DNA of 64,000 nt from the NCBI RefSeq assembly GCF_009496005.1, contig NZ_WIBF01000006.1, positions 124,001-188,000 of the forward strand. The letters are read 5' to 3'. This DNA comes from Tritonibacter litoralis. Its GTDB lineage: Bacteria; Pseudomonadota; Alphaproteobacteria; Rhodobacterales; Rhodobacteraceae. Positions within the stretch are counted from its first letter, which is position 1. Each line of letters opens with the position of its first letter. The notes under the pieces are model-generated. The model did no database searches and had not been told where the DNA came from. It was given only the letters and a program-made list of their open reading frames with translations. This document shows, piece by piece, positions 44,245-53,640 of this stretch. The translations under genes and the position numbers were made by a program.

Positions 44245-46329
44245 ATGTTCGGTAAAGTAAAAGACCTGTTTTTCAACATCACGGGCCGCGATCAAAGCGG
44301 CCCGGCCTTTGGGTCGGTTAATCGACGTCTGCGCGAAACTGATGCGCTTGCAGCAAGTGTTAGCGAGCGCACAGCCCGCGCCGGGCGTTCAATGCAGCGC
44401 TTTGGCGCAGCGGGTACATTGGCTACGGGGGCGGTTGCCTTGGCGTTTCGCGATGTGATCGGCCTCTATGATGAGCAAGCCCGGGCTGAGGCGAAAGTTG
44501 CGCAGGCAGTGCGCCAGACCGGCGGCGCTGCTGGTTTCACCGCCGCACAGCTCAATGAACAGGCCAGCGCCTTACAAGACCTCACCCGGTTTGGCGATGA
44601 GGATATCCTGAACAAGGTCACCGCCCAATTGCTGACATTTGGCAATGTGTCTGGCCAGATCTTTACCGACGCTCAAAGCCTTGCGCTTGATTTGGCGACC
44701 ACTCTGGATGGCGACCTACAAAGCGCGTCAATCATGCTTGGCAAGGCCCTCAATGATCCGGTGAAGGGTTTGAGCGCTATGAGCCGCGCGGGCATCACGT
44801 TTAGTGAGACGCAAGCCGAGGTTATCAAAGACCTCGCCAAAACCGGCGACATTGCCGAGGCACAGCGCCTAATCCTTGATGAGATCGCAACATATTACGG
44901 TGGGCAAGCTGCCGCCGCGCGGGACGCCGGGGCCGGTATTGTTGATGCGTGGTCAAATACATGGGGCGACGTCAAAGAAATCGTTGGCGGTGTTATTGTG
45001 GACACCTTGCCGCCCATCATTGCGGGTTTGAAAGACCTGATCGGGTGGTTCACTGACCTCACCCCAGAGGGTCAAAAAACCGTTGTGATGTTTGGCGCGC
45101 TGGCCGTTGCAATCCCGCCCGTTACCGCAGCAATCGGCCTTATGGCGGTTGGGGTTTCGGCCCTCATGGGGCCGGTGGGATTGATCGCCGCAGGCTTGGC
45201 GGCAATAACGGGCGCGGCAATTGCCCTTACGCCTGAACAAACCAAACTCTCAACAGCGACCGATAATGTCACATTGGCGCTGGGTGACGAAATCACCCAA
45301 TCACAGCTATTATCCGAGGTTCTGGGCACAAGCACACGCATGTCACTGGATGCGGCAAACAAAAAGCTTGATGAGGCCCGGGCGCGTCATGAAAACGTCA
45401 AAGCAATCGTGGCTGAGCAACGCGCGCTAAAGCTTCAATCATCCGACTATCAAGACATTCTGGGGGCGATTTCGGACACTGAAAACGCCCTAAACTCTCT
45501 TGGCTTTCCGTCCATCGACGTGGCACCCGCGCGCAGCTCTGAGGCGTTTGAGGACTTGCAGTTGCGAATGGTCGAACTCCGAAAGCAGCAACAGGAATTT
45601 CTGCGCGCCGGGACTGAATATGAGGATCAGCTTAAACGGACTGAGGAAAATATTCGCTCATTGGAGGAGGCGATTGCCGACGCAGCCGGTGGGACGGTCA
45701 CGCTTGGTGGTGACGATTTGATCACCCCCATCTCCCCCGGCGACCGTGCGGATACGCCAGACACACCGGGCGGCGGTGGTGGTGTGGCCAACGCCTTGCG
45801 CGACATCGGTTCGGCCATAGATGAAACGGCTGATGCGGATGGTTGGGACGTGGTGAAAGGAAACCTGCGTGCCCTGTTGTTTGAGGGGCAGAGCTTTGGT
45901 GACACCTTCGCAAACGTTGTGTCATCGGCCCTTGATCGCTTGTTTGACCTTGCCTTTTCGCCCGCGTGGGATGCGCTCTTTGACAACCTGTCAGAAAGCT
46001 TTTCCGGCACCGGCGGCGGATCAGGTGGCGGCGGTTTGTTGCAGGGTCTGTTCTCTGGGGCAAACAACTTTGTCGGCAACATCCTTGGCCTTGATACAGG
46101 TGGTGACGTAACTGTCAGCGGTAAGGCCGGGATCGACCGAAACTTGACCGTGCTGCGCACTTCGGACGCTGAACAGGTTAGCGTGCGTAGGCCGGGGGAT
46201 ATGGGCGGCATGGGTCGGGCGGTGAATGTCTACATCCAGACACCAGACCCGCAAGCTTTTCAGGCCAGCCGGGCACAGATCGGGCAGCAAATTTCCCGGG
46301 CGGTTGCTGTGGGAAATCGGGCAACGTAG
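44245..46329 (+). CDS. Tape measure protein
   Basis: 694 residues. Long helices, a central hydrophobic region (VVMFGALAVAIPPVTAAIGLMAVGVSALMGPVGLIAAGLAAITGAAIAL, about 280-330) and a coiled coil (about 385-480) are typical. The length should set tail length and is short for a tape measure, implying a tail near 100 nm. The C-terminus has DTGGDVTVSGKAGIDRNLTVLRTSDAEQVSVRRPG, common to phage minor tail proteins. Confidence 0.88.
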   Translation: MFGKVKDLFFNITGRDQSGPAFGSVNRRLRETDALAASVSERTARAGRSMQRFGAAGTLATGAVALAFRDVIGLYDEQARAEAKVAQAVRQTGGAAGFTAAQLNEQASALQDLTRFGDEDILNKVTAQLLTFGNVSGQIFTDAQSLALDLATTLDGDLQSASIMLGKALNDPVKGLSAMSRAGITFSETQAEVIKDLAKTGDIAEAQRLILDEIATYYGGQAAAARDAGAGIVDAWSNTWGDVKEIVGGVIVDTLPPIIAGLKDLIGWFTDLTPEGQKTVVMFGALAVAIPPVTAAIGLMAVGVSALMGPVGLIAAGLAAITGAAIALTPEQTKLSTATDNVTLALGDEITQSQLLSEVLGTSTRMSLDAANKKLDEARARHENVKAIVAEQRALKLQSSDYQDILGAISDTENALNSLGFPSIDVAPARSSEAFEDLQLRMVELRKQQQEFLRAGTEYEDQLKRTEENIRSLEEAIADAAGGTVTLGGDDLITPISPGDRADTPDTPGGGGGVANALRDIGSAIDETADADGWDVVKGNLRALLFEGQSFGDTFANVVSSALDRLFDLAFSPAWDALFDNLSESFSGTGGGSGGGGLLQGLFSGANNFVGNILGLDTGGDVTVSGKAGIDRNLTVLRTSDAEQVSVRRPGDMGGMGRAVNVYIQTPDPQAFQASRAQIGQQISRAVAVGNRAT

Positions 46330-46362
46330 CTTTAGGGCGGTTTTTGTTGAGGGATTGGCGCG

Positions 46363-46527
46363 TTAGTCCTGTTTCGCGCTGGTTCCCCAAAGCTTGAAAA
46401 GCCGCTTTCCTGAGATGACCAACAAAACTGCCACGGTCACAGAAATGACAAGCGCGCCAAATCCCTGAGCCTCAAGAAAACCAAGTTTCACATTGGTTTC
46501 TGAGACTAGCTCAACAAGTATTTTCAT
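46363..46527 (-). CDS. Small single-pass membrane protein on the opposite strand
   Basis: 54 residues from ATG 46527, seven bases after AAGGA. One membrane segment (FGALVISVTVAVLLVISGK, about 24-42) is followed by a basic tail. It is antisense to the late operon and sits in a gap between tape measure and tail-tip genes, as a moron would. Confidence 0.55.
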   Translation of the reverse strand: MKILVELVSETNVKLGFLEAQGFGALVISVTVAVLLVISGKRLFKLWGTSAKQD

Positions 46528-46853
46528 TTGGATCTTCCTTAAAAATAAGGAGCGGGAATGATTACCGCTCGAGGGTGAGATCCCAAAGCCTCTCAACTTC
46601 GGGGTATAGAAATCGTATTGGCAGCGCGACCGCAGCCAACCGAACCTGTCGCTTTATCACTCTCTCTTTACTTATCTCCGCGCTATGGCACACGTCCTTA
46701 GCGTGTGCGCCCGTCCCTTAGCGCTCCCACACAGTGCCATCATGATTCTAACAGCACTATGTAGTGGGGCAAGCTTATCAAACCACTCCATCTTGCGCAA
46801 GCACTGCGTGAGTTACTGACGCTTGTTTAACTTTCAAACCGAAGGAAGCGGCA
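46528..46853. other. Non-coding gap upstream of a moron-like gene
   Basis: 326 bases with no gene. It contains a 7-bp hairpin (GCACACG with CGTGTGC, 46688-46708) and a repeated CTTAGCG element (46698-46704 and 46718-46724). It probably holds the promoter of the leftward small gene. Confidence 0.4.
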
Positions 46854-47537
46854 ATGGCCCACTATTCAATCGAATTCCCGCGCGATATTGCACAGGGCTG
46901 CCAAGCCATCCTTGAGCGCCGTGATGAAGTGGTCATGTTGGCAAGTGGTCATGAGGAATCCAATCAGCGTTGGACACATGCCCGGCGTTCTTGGGCCGCC
47001 GGTCTGGCAATCCGCTCACATGCTGATCTTGCCAAAGTGGTTGAGCTGTTTGAGGAGGTGCGGGGCCGCGCCAACTCGTTCCACTTTCGCGATTGGCTGG
47101 ATTGGCGCAGCGCTTTAGCACCCGGGCCAATCACGCCGACTGACCAACCCCTTGGCAGCCCAATCACAGGCAGCACCGAATATGAGCCTGCATTTGGGGA
47201 TGGGGTCACAACTGCATTCCAGATCACCAAACGATATGGACTGACCAATCCTTACTTGCGCCCCATCGCGCTGCCGCACTCAACATCCCTAAGGGTGGCC
47301 GTTGATGGCACCGAGATCGTTTCAGGATGGACGCTTTCACCCACTGGTGGCGTGCTGACATTTGACACGCCGCCCGCTGCTGGTCTCCCCCTCACTGCCG
47401 GGTTCACCTTTGATGTACCGGTTCGGTTTTCAGACAGCTCGCTTTCCTTGGAGTGGGCTTATTTCAATGAAAACGGCGGCTCTGGCATGGCCCCGGATAT
47501 CACGCTGATTGAAAAACGCCTTGATTGGCTGAGCTGA
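46854..47537 (+). CDS. DUF2460 tail protein (GTA g12-like)
   Basis: 227 residues. The start AHYSIEFPRDIAQGCQAILERRDEVVMLASGHEESNQRW and the middle VELFEEVRGRANSFHFRDWLDWRS are the recognised pattern of DUF2460, equivalent to ORFg12 (distal tail) in the Rhodobacter gene transfer agent. It begins the four-gene GTA-like tail-tip set. Confidence 0.92.
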   Translation: MAHYSIEFPRDIAQGCQAILERRDEVVMLASGHEESNQRWTHARRSWAAGLAIRSHADLAKVVELFEEVRGRANSFHFRDWLDWRSALAPGPITPTDQPLGSPITGSTEYEPAFGDGVTTAFQITKRYGLTNPYLRPIALPHSTSLRVAVDGTEIVSGWTLSPTGGVLTFDTPPAAGLPLTAGFTFDVPVRFSDSSLSLEWAYFNENGGSGMAPDITLIEKRLDWLS

Positions 47538-47549
47538 GGAACATCTGAC

Positions 47550-48425
47550 ATGAGTGCTTATTCAGACGCCCTTGAAACGGGCAGCACAACCTTGTGCCGT
47601 TGTTTCCGCATCACCCGCGCCGATGAGACGGTAATGGGGTTCACCGATCATGACGCGGATATCAGTTTTGACGGCGTAACCTACAGCGCAGAGGCCGCAC
47701 TGAGCGCAAGTGAAGCAGCCTCAACACTTGGATTTGCGCCTGATGAAATGGAGGCGCACGGTGCGCTTTCTCATCAGGCCATCACGGAGGCCGATCTTAT
47801 TGCCGGGCGCTTTGATGGTGCCGCTGTTGAGGTCTGGGATGTGGATTGGCGCAACACTGCGACACGTGCGCTTTTGGGGCGCTACACGGTCGGTGAAGTT
47901 GAACGCGGTGGTGTGGCATTTCGTGCCGAGCTGCGGTCCTTGGCCGCCTCTTTGGATCGGCCAGAGGGTCGCGTACATACCACACTTTGCGATGTGCGCC
48001 GCCTTGGGGATGGGCGCTGCGGGCTTGATCTTACCGCTTGGCAAGCCACCGCCACTGTTGTTTCGGTTGATGGCCTTGAGGTCTGGGTATCAGGTTTGGA
48101 CGAGTTCAATCCGGGCTTTTTTGACAAAGGCACGGTGGAATGGCTGACAGGGGGCAACGCGGGATCGGCAGGTGACATCCGGGCGACTTTGGATAGTGCG
48201 GGATCACTGGTCTTGTCGCTTTGGCGGGCACCGGCGGCAACCATTGCTATTGGTGATACGCTGACAGTGACAGCGGGCTGCAACAGAACGGCTGACACTT
48301 GCCGCAATCGGTTCAACAACTTGGTGAACTTTCGGGGCTTCCCGCACATGCCCGGCGAGGCGTTCTTGCGTGATTATGGCATTGAGGGTGACCCGGATCA
48401 GACCGGAGGCAGCCGTTTTGAATGA
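47550..48425 (+). CDS. DUF2163 tail hub protein (GTA g13-like)
   Basis: 291 residues. CRCFRITRADETVMGFTDHDADISFDGVTYSAEAALSASEAASTLGFAPDEME is diagnostic for DUF2163. Near the end the segment TVTAGCNRTADTCRNRFNNLVNFRGFPHMPGEAFLRDYG carries cysteines that in the GTA protein bind an iron-sulfur cluster. It corresponds to ORFg13 and joins tail tube and tip. Confidence 0.92.
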   Translation: MSAYSDALETGSTTLCRCFRITRADETVMGFTDHDADISFDGVTYSAEAALSASEAASTLGFAPDEMEAHGALSHQAITEADLIAGRFDGAAVEVWDVDWRNTATRALLGRYTVGEVERGGVAFRAELRSLAASLDRPEGRVHTTLCDVRRLGDGRCGLDLTAWQATATVVSVDGLEVWVSGLDEFNPGFFDKGTVEWLTGGNAGSAGDIRATLDSAGSLVLSLWRAPAATIAIGDTLTVTAGCNRTADTCRNRFNNLVNFRGFPHMPGEAFLRDYGIEGDPDQTGGSRFE

Positions 48426-49032
48426 TGCGTTAAACCCCGCCTTAGTCATAGCTCACGCCCGGGCTTGGATTGGTACACCCTTTATTCAGCAGGGCGCATT
48501 TCGCGGCGCAGGTGCGGATTGTGTCGGATTGATCCGGGGCTTGTTTTCCGAGGTCGCAGGAAAGGTGGTCACCCCACCACCGTGGCATCACGATTGGTCA
48601 AGCGGGGTTGGTGAGCCGATATTGAAAACCTTGCCGCAGCATGTCACCCCGATTGCTATTTCGGATGCGCGCCCGGGCAATATCGTGACCTATCGCGTTG
48701 GCAAGAAGCGCGCGGCCCATGTTGGCATTCTCACCGATCTGGGAATCATTCACGCTTGGGAACATTGCGGCGTAACCGAAAGCCCTGACCATATCCGATC
48801 CGTTACAAGTGCTTGGGCCATACCTTGCCCCTCAGGCTGCGAAACCGGGCCTAAAAGCCTGAGGTTAGACGATTGCCTTGCGGTGATCTATCCAGACCCC
48901 AACGGCTATTATGCGGAAATATCGCTCTTGGTCGACGGCTCTCCCCTCGCCCGGTCCCGACATTACACGTCTCAAGCGCAAGCTCTGGCTATGCTTGATC
49001 CGATTTATTCAAACATCGAAACAGTGGAGTAA
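48418..49032 (+). CDS. NlpC/P60 cell-wall peptidase of the tail tip (GTA g14-like)
   Basis: A TTG start at 48418, eight bases after GGAGG and overlapping the DUF2163 stop, is preferred to earlier in-frame codons. The 204-residue product has catalytic Cys in FRGAGADCVGLIRGLF (about 34) and His in KRAAHVGILTD (about 101). It would open the peptidoglycan during DNA entry. Confidence 0.88.
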   Translation: MNDALNPALVIAHARAWIGTPFIQQGAFRGAGADCVGLIRGLFSEVAGKVVTPPPWHHDWSSGVGEPILKTLPQHVTPIAISDARPGNIVTYRVGKKRAAHVGILTDLGIIHAWEHCGVTESPDHIRSVTSAWAIPCPSGCETGPKSLRLDDCLAVIYPDPNGYYAEISLLVDGSPLARSRHYTSQAQALAMLDPIYSNIETVE

Positions 49033-49037
49033 GCTTC

Positions 49038-52000
49038 ATGGCAACGCTATTACTTGGTGCGGCAGGGGCCGCCGTTGGTGGCGCTATTGGCGGCACTGTG
49101 TTCGGGATTGGTGCGGCAGCGATTGGCAAAGCGGTTGGCGCTTCCATTGGCCGCGCCATTGATCAGCGCCTTTTATCGGCTCTGGCTCCCGCAACCAAGC
49201 AAGAGGGGCCGCGCTTGGAAACGCTGGATGTTATGACCAGTGAAGAAGGTGCCCCGCTTTTTAGCTTGAATGGACGGGTTGCCATCGCCGGGGAGGTCAT
49301 CTGGGCAGCAAAGCTCAAAGAGGTCGTGAAGACATCCACCCAAAAAGTTGGGTCAGGCAAGCGCAAGCAAAAAGTTGAAAAAACTGAATACAGCTATTTT
49401 GCCTCCTTTGCGGTCTCGCTGGGCGAGGGGCAATTGTCTGGGTTTGGCCGAATTTGGGCCAATGGAGAACTGCTGGACATCACCGATTTGTTGAGCGATG
49501 GGCGGTTGCGGTTTTACCCGGGGTCTGAGACGCAAACGACAGACCCTTTGATTTTGGCGATTGAAGGTTCAGCCCCTGCTTATCGCGGCACCGCGTACAT
49601 CCTATTTGAGGATTTGCCACTTGCAGATTTCAACAACGCGGTGCCTCAGATCAAGGTCGAAGTGTTTGGCCAAAGCGGTGAAATGGAGCAACTGGTCAAG
49701 GGTGTGAACATCATCCCCGGCTCTACCGAGTGGGGCTATATGCCTGAGGTTGTGCATAAGCAGGAACTCAACAATCAAGGTGAGGTTGTTCAACAGGAAG
49801 CCGACAATGCAGCGCGTTACAGCGGTGTTTCTGATTGGACTGTCAGTTTAAACCACATGGAAACTGTGCTCCCTGAGGCCAACACCGTGAGCCTTGTTGT
49901 TGCATGGTTTGGCACCGACTTGCGCGCTGGTCTTTGTGAGATTGAACCACGCATTGAAGATCGGGAGAAATCCACAAGCGTACCATGGGGTGCATCTGGA
50001 CTGACCAAAGAGACCGCAAACGAGGTTTCGCAAACTTCGGACGAGCGGCCCGCCTTTGGCTCAACGCCCGCCGATATTGCGGTGATCAGCGCCATTCGCG
50101 ACCTGCGCGCACGCGGAAAGCGTGTGTTGCTCTATCCGTTTGTGATGATGGATGTGACAGACAGCCAAGCCCTACCCGATCCATCGGGCGACGGTGTGCA
50201 AGGTGCCTATCCTTGGCGTGGCAGGATCGCGCCGCGCAACGGTGAGGGTGTTGGCACTGAAATCGCCGCATTCATGGGCACCGCCGCTCCTTCTGATTTC
50301 ACCGCCGCCGAGAATGCCGTGACATATAGCGGCCCGGCAGAATGGCGTTTTCGCCGGTTCATTCTGCACCTTGCGCACCTCGCCTCAGTTGCGGGTGGGG
50401 TTGACGCATTTCTGATCGGCACCGAAATGCGGGGGCTATCAATGGCCCCAAGTGAACCGGGTGTGTATCCGTTTGTGTCTGCGCTCAAAACGCTGGCAGC
50501 CGATGTTCGCACAATTCTGCCCACCTCGCTCATCAGCTATGGTGCAGACTGGTCAGAATATCACTCCCATCAGGATGGTGACGATTTGCGGTTTCACTTG
50601 GACCCGCTTTGGTCTGATCCCAACATAGACTTTGTGGGCATTGATAATTATTTGCCTATCTCAGATTGGCGACCGGGCACGTCTCACTTGGACTATGACC
50701 CGGTGCGCGGTCACACCTCGCCATATTCTCTGGACTATTTGAAAGGGAATATTGAGGGCGGGGAATATTGGGATTGGTACTATCAATCCGACGCCGACCG
50801 GGCCGCGCAGATCCGCACACCAATTGAAGATCTGGCCTATGGTGAGCCTTGGGTCTATCGGCAAAAAGCGGTGCGGGATTGGCAGTCATACACGCACCAT
50901 GAGCGCCTTAGCGGCATCCGGGAAACACCTTCCACCGATTGGGTCGCTGGTTCAAAACCGGTATGGTTCACAGAGCTTGGATGCCCGGCGGTCACTTTTG
51001 GGGCCAATCAACCAAACGTCTTTTACGCGCCGAAATCCTCGGAAAGCTTTTTGCCGTGGTTTTCAGTTGGCGTGCGAGATGACTTCATGCAACGCCAATA
51101 CTTGCGCGCCAGTTTGGAATGGTGGCGCGACAACGGCGGCACCGCTGTCAGCATTGACGATGTTCAAATTTGGTGCTGGGACGCCCGGCCATGGCCTGAA
51201 TTCCCGCTGCAAACCTCGTTATGGTCAGATGGCCCCGATTGGTTCTCGGGCCACTGGCTCAATGGTCGCGCAGGAGCCGCCCCGGCGGCTGAGGCCATTG
51301 AGCGCCGCCTGACAGGATACCATGGGTTGTCTGACAGCGACTTGAACCTGAGCGCCTGCTTTGGTCAAGCGGACGGCTACCCGGCCTCTGCCCCGATAGG
51401 TTTCCGGGACTTTCTGCAACCGCTGGAGGTGGGGCTGGCCTTGCAGTCCCATGAGGCGGGCGGGCGGGTTTTGGTTGAGTCGCGCGGGGCTGCCATCACC
51501 GTGCCTGAGGTTCAGGAGTCATGGTTCATAGATGTGGAAAATGGCCCCTTGTTCACAGCTAAGCGCGGCGCGCTTGAGGATGTGGCATCAACCGCAATTG
51601 TTCGGTTCTTGGATGGACTGGGTAATTATGAGCGTGTTTCCACGCGAGCAATTATCGGTGCGGGCCGTGAGGGGGGAACGTCAACGGCTGAATCACCTCT
51701 GGTGATGGATTTCAACTCCGGCACCATGGCCGCTGAACACTTGTTGCGGGTCGCGGCGGACGGTCGCGAAAGTCTCAGTTTCCGACTGCCGCGATCTTCC
51801 ACCCGCATCAGGCCCGGCGTGGTTGTACCCGTGCGCTTGGGTGATGAGGCGGTGCGACCAATGATGATTGAGCGCGTGGTTGAAGGCGAAACCAAAACCA
51901 TTGAAGCGCGTTCTTACAACTATGGCAGTTTTGCCCCAACAGGCAATCTTACCCGCCCCGCGCTTTCACGGCGTGTGCGAGGGTCTTCTGCAGTGATTGC

Positions 52001-52919
52001 GCGGATCTTGGATGTTCCGGTCTTGCCGGGCAGCATCGCTGAGGAATGGGATTCGCTTGTCGCATTCCATTCTGATCCATGGCCACAGGGCATTGTCTGG
52101 GCGATAGGTTCAGATGACACCACGGGTTTTGCCGATAGTGGCGATGCGCCGGTGCGGTCTGCAATCGGTGAAACCACAAGCGCGCTTGCTGCGGGTGGCT
52201 CTCACACATGGCAAGAGGTGACCGTCACTGTGCGCTTAAACAGCGGTGTTTTAACATCAGCCGCCGCCGCTGATGTGCTCAACAACAGCAATGGGCTTGC
52301 CATTGAGCATGCCGCCGGTTGGGAGGTTGTTCAGTTTCGTGATGCCGAGCTAATCGGGCATCGTGAATGGCGATTAAGTGGTTTATTGCGTGGCCGCCTA
52401 GGTACGGACGGCGTTGTATCAAATTCCGCGTTGCCATCAGGTGCCACTGTGGTTGCCTTAGACACCGCGCTGCAGCCGCTTGGCCTTGCGTCATCTGAGG
52501 TTGGATTACAGCGATATGTGCGCTTTGGTCCTGTGGATCTTGATGTGTCGAAACACGATGTGCGCCCGCATGTGGGCCAAGCTGCTGGCCGTCGCCCTTA
52601 TGCGCCCTGTCATCTGCGTCTTTTGGAAAGTAACAGCGACACGGTTCTGACTTGGGTTAGACGCACGCGCACGGACGGGGAGGCCGATTGGCGTGATGAG
52701 GTCACGGATGTGCCCCTTGGTGAAGCAAGTGAGCGCTACGCCGTTGAGGTTATCAGCGGTGACACCCTTGTGCACACAACCGAGGTCACCGAGCCAAATT
52801 TTACCTACACCGCCGCACAGGCCGCGTCTGATGGCGTGCCCACCCCCTTCACTATGCGGGTTGCGATGATTTCCGAAACCTACGGCCCCGGCATGTGGGC
52901 CAGTATTGAAGTCACCTAG
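49038..52919 (+). CDS. Host-specificity/baseplate protein with TIM-barrel domain (GTA g15-like)
   Basis: 1293 residues. The start is a glycine-rich hydrophobic stretch (GAAGAAVGGAIGGTVFGIG), followed by a tail domain. A glycoside-hydrolase-like TIM barrel (about 430-740: FLIGTEMRGLSM, VSYGADWSEYHSHQDGDD-like, FVGIDNYLPISDWR, VWFTELGCPA) precedes the Phage-tail_3 and C-terminal receptor-binding domains. It corresponds to the megatron of GTAs. Confidence 0.93.
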   Translation: MATLLLGAAGAAVGGAIGGTVFGIGAAAIGKAVGASIGRAIDQRLLSALAPATKQEGPRLETLDVMTSEEGAPLFSLNGRVAIAGEVIWAAKLKEVVKTSTQKVGSGKRKQKVEKTEYSYFASFAVSLGEGQLSGFGRIWANGELLDITDLLSDGRLRFYPGSETQTTDPLILAIEGSAPAYRGTAYILFEDLPLADFNNAVPQIKVEVFGQSGEMEQLVKGVNIIPGSTEWGYMPEVVHKQELNNQGEVVQQEADNAARYSGVSDWTVSLNHMETVLPEANTVSLVVAWFGTDLRAGLCEIEPRIEDREKSTSVPWGASGLTKETANEVSQTSDERPAFGSTPADIAVISAIRDLRARGKRVLLYPFVMMDVTDSQALPDPSGDGVQGAYPWRGRIAPRNGEGVGTEIAAFMGTAAPSDFTAAENAVTYSGPAEWRFRRFILHLAHLASVAGGVDAFLIGTEMRGLSMAPSEPGVYPFVSALKTLAADVRTILPTSLISYGADWSEYHSHQDGDDLRFHLDPLWSDPNIDFVGIDNYLPISDWRPGTSHLDYDPVRGHTSPYSLDYLKGNIEGGEYWDWYYQSDADRAAQIRTPIEDLAYGEPWVYRQKAVRDWQSYTHHERLSGIRETPSTDWVAGSKPVWFTELGCPAVTFGANQPNVFYAPKSSESFLPWFSVGVRDDFMQRQYLRASLEWWRDNGGTAVSIDDVQIWCWDARPWPEFPLQTSLWSDGPDWFSGHWLNGRAGAAPAAEAIERRLTGYHGLSDSDLNLSACFGQADGYPASAPIGFRDFLQPLEVGLALQSHEAGGRVLVESRGAAITVPEVQESWFIDVENGPLFTAKRGALEDVASTAIVRFLDGLGNYERVSTRAIIGAGREGGTSTAESPLVMDFNSGTMAAEHLLRVAADGRESLSFRLPRSSTRIRPGVVVPVRLGDEAVRPMMIERVVEGETKTIEARSYNYGSFAPTGNLTRPALSRRVRGSSAVIARILDVPVLPGSIAEEWDSLVAFHSDPWPQGIVWAIGSDDTTGFADSGDAPVRSAIGETTSALAAGGSHTWQEVTVTVRLNSGVLTSAAAADVLNNSNGLAIEHAAGWEVVQFRDAELIGHREWRLSGLLRGRLGTDGVVSNSALPSGATVVALDTALQPLGLASSEVGLQRYVRFGPVDLDVSKHDVRPHVGQAAGRRPYAPCHLRLLESNSDTVLTWVRRTRTDGEADWRDEVTDVPLGEASERYAVEVISGDTLVHTTEVTEPNFTYTAAQAASDGVPTPFTMRVAMISETYGPGMWASIEVT

Positions 52920-52927
52920 GAGGTTAC

Positions 52928-53329
52928 ATGAGTGACGCTATTTTGATGGCTGCAGCCGCCCGGCTGGCTGCGGCATTTCCTGATTGGAATGATGCGACCG
53001 GCAACGCCCATCCTACGCCTGCCAGCAGCCTCCCGGCATTCGCTTTGCGGCTGACCTACTCCGATTCTGAGCGTGTCGGGATGGGTGACCATCGCTTTAT
53101 TCATGAGGGTCAGCTTGAAATTGGCATTGAAATCAACACGCCGCCTGACAGTGAGACTGGCCTCCATGACTTAGCGAGGCAGATCAACCAAGTCTTGCTG
53201 GCTGACCCGCCAGACCTCAACGGCACGGCTTGGTCAATTGAAAAAGGCAGCTTTGAAGCTGACCACGAAAAGGCAGAAACACCGATCAGTCGGGGTGAAC
53301 TTCTGATGCCCATTCAAGTTCTCGAGTAG
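52928..53329 (+). CDS. Possible tail terminator (gpU-like)
   Basis: 133 residues after AGGAGG. Central strands (SLPAFALRLTYSDSERVGMGDHRFIHEGQLEIGIEI), a helix (GLHDLARQINQVLLAD) and ending strands (SRGELLMPIQVLE) fit phage tail terminators. It is displaced to after the tail tip. The assignment rests on pattern only. Confidence 0.5.
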   Translation: MSDAILMAAAARLAAAFPDWNDATGNAHPTPASSLPAFALRLTYSDSERVGMGDHRFIHEGQLEIGIEINTPPDSETGLHDLARQINQVLLADPPDLNGTAWSIEKGSFEADHEKAETPISRGELLMPIQVLE

Positions 53330-53400
53330 CGCGATCAGCGCCGTTTTTTTTAACTAGACACCGGCCCGGGCATTCCCCGGGCCTTTTCATTGGAGGCGAC

Positions 53401-53640
53401 ATGCACCCCCATGGCATCGCAACAATGATGGGTAGCACAGCGCTCACCGCGCCGCTCTGGCTGACCTATCTTGGACCCTTCCTGCAAACCATCGACCCAC
53501 TTGTGCAGTTTCTTGCAGCGGCCCTTGGTCTGCTGATTTTGGTTCTGACCGCTTGGAACAAGGCACTTGAGGTGAAACTCAAGCGTTCCCGCCTCAACGA
53601 AATTGAGGAGGCCGAGGATGGCAACCAAGCAAAAAAATAA
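53401..53640 (+). CDS. Holin-like membrane protein
   Basis: 79 residues after GGAGG. A strong membrane segment (VQFLAAALGLLILVLTAW, about 35-52) and a weaker one before it are followed by a charged tail. It opens the lysis block and overlaps the next gene by 23 bases. Confidence 0.6.
   Translation: MHPHGIATMMGSTALTAPLWLTYLGPFLQTIDPLVQFLAAALGLLILVLTAWNKALEVKLKRSRLNEIEEAEDGNQAKK

Noticed and set aside
35119-52919. The element as a true gene transfer agent
   Set aside because: It has an integrase, att sites, replication genes and lambda-type terminase; only the tail tip is GTA-like.
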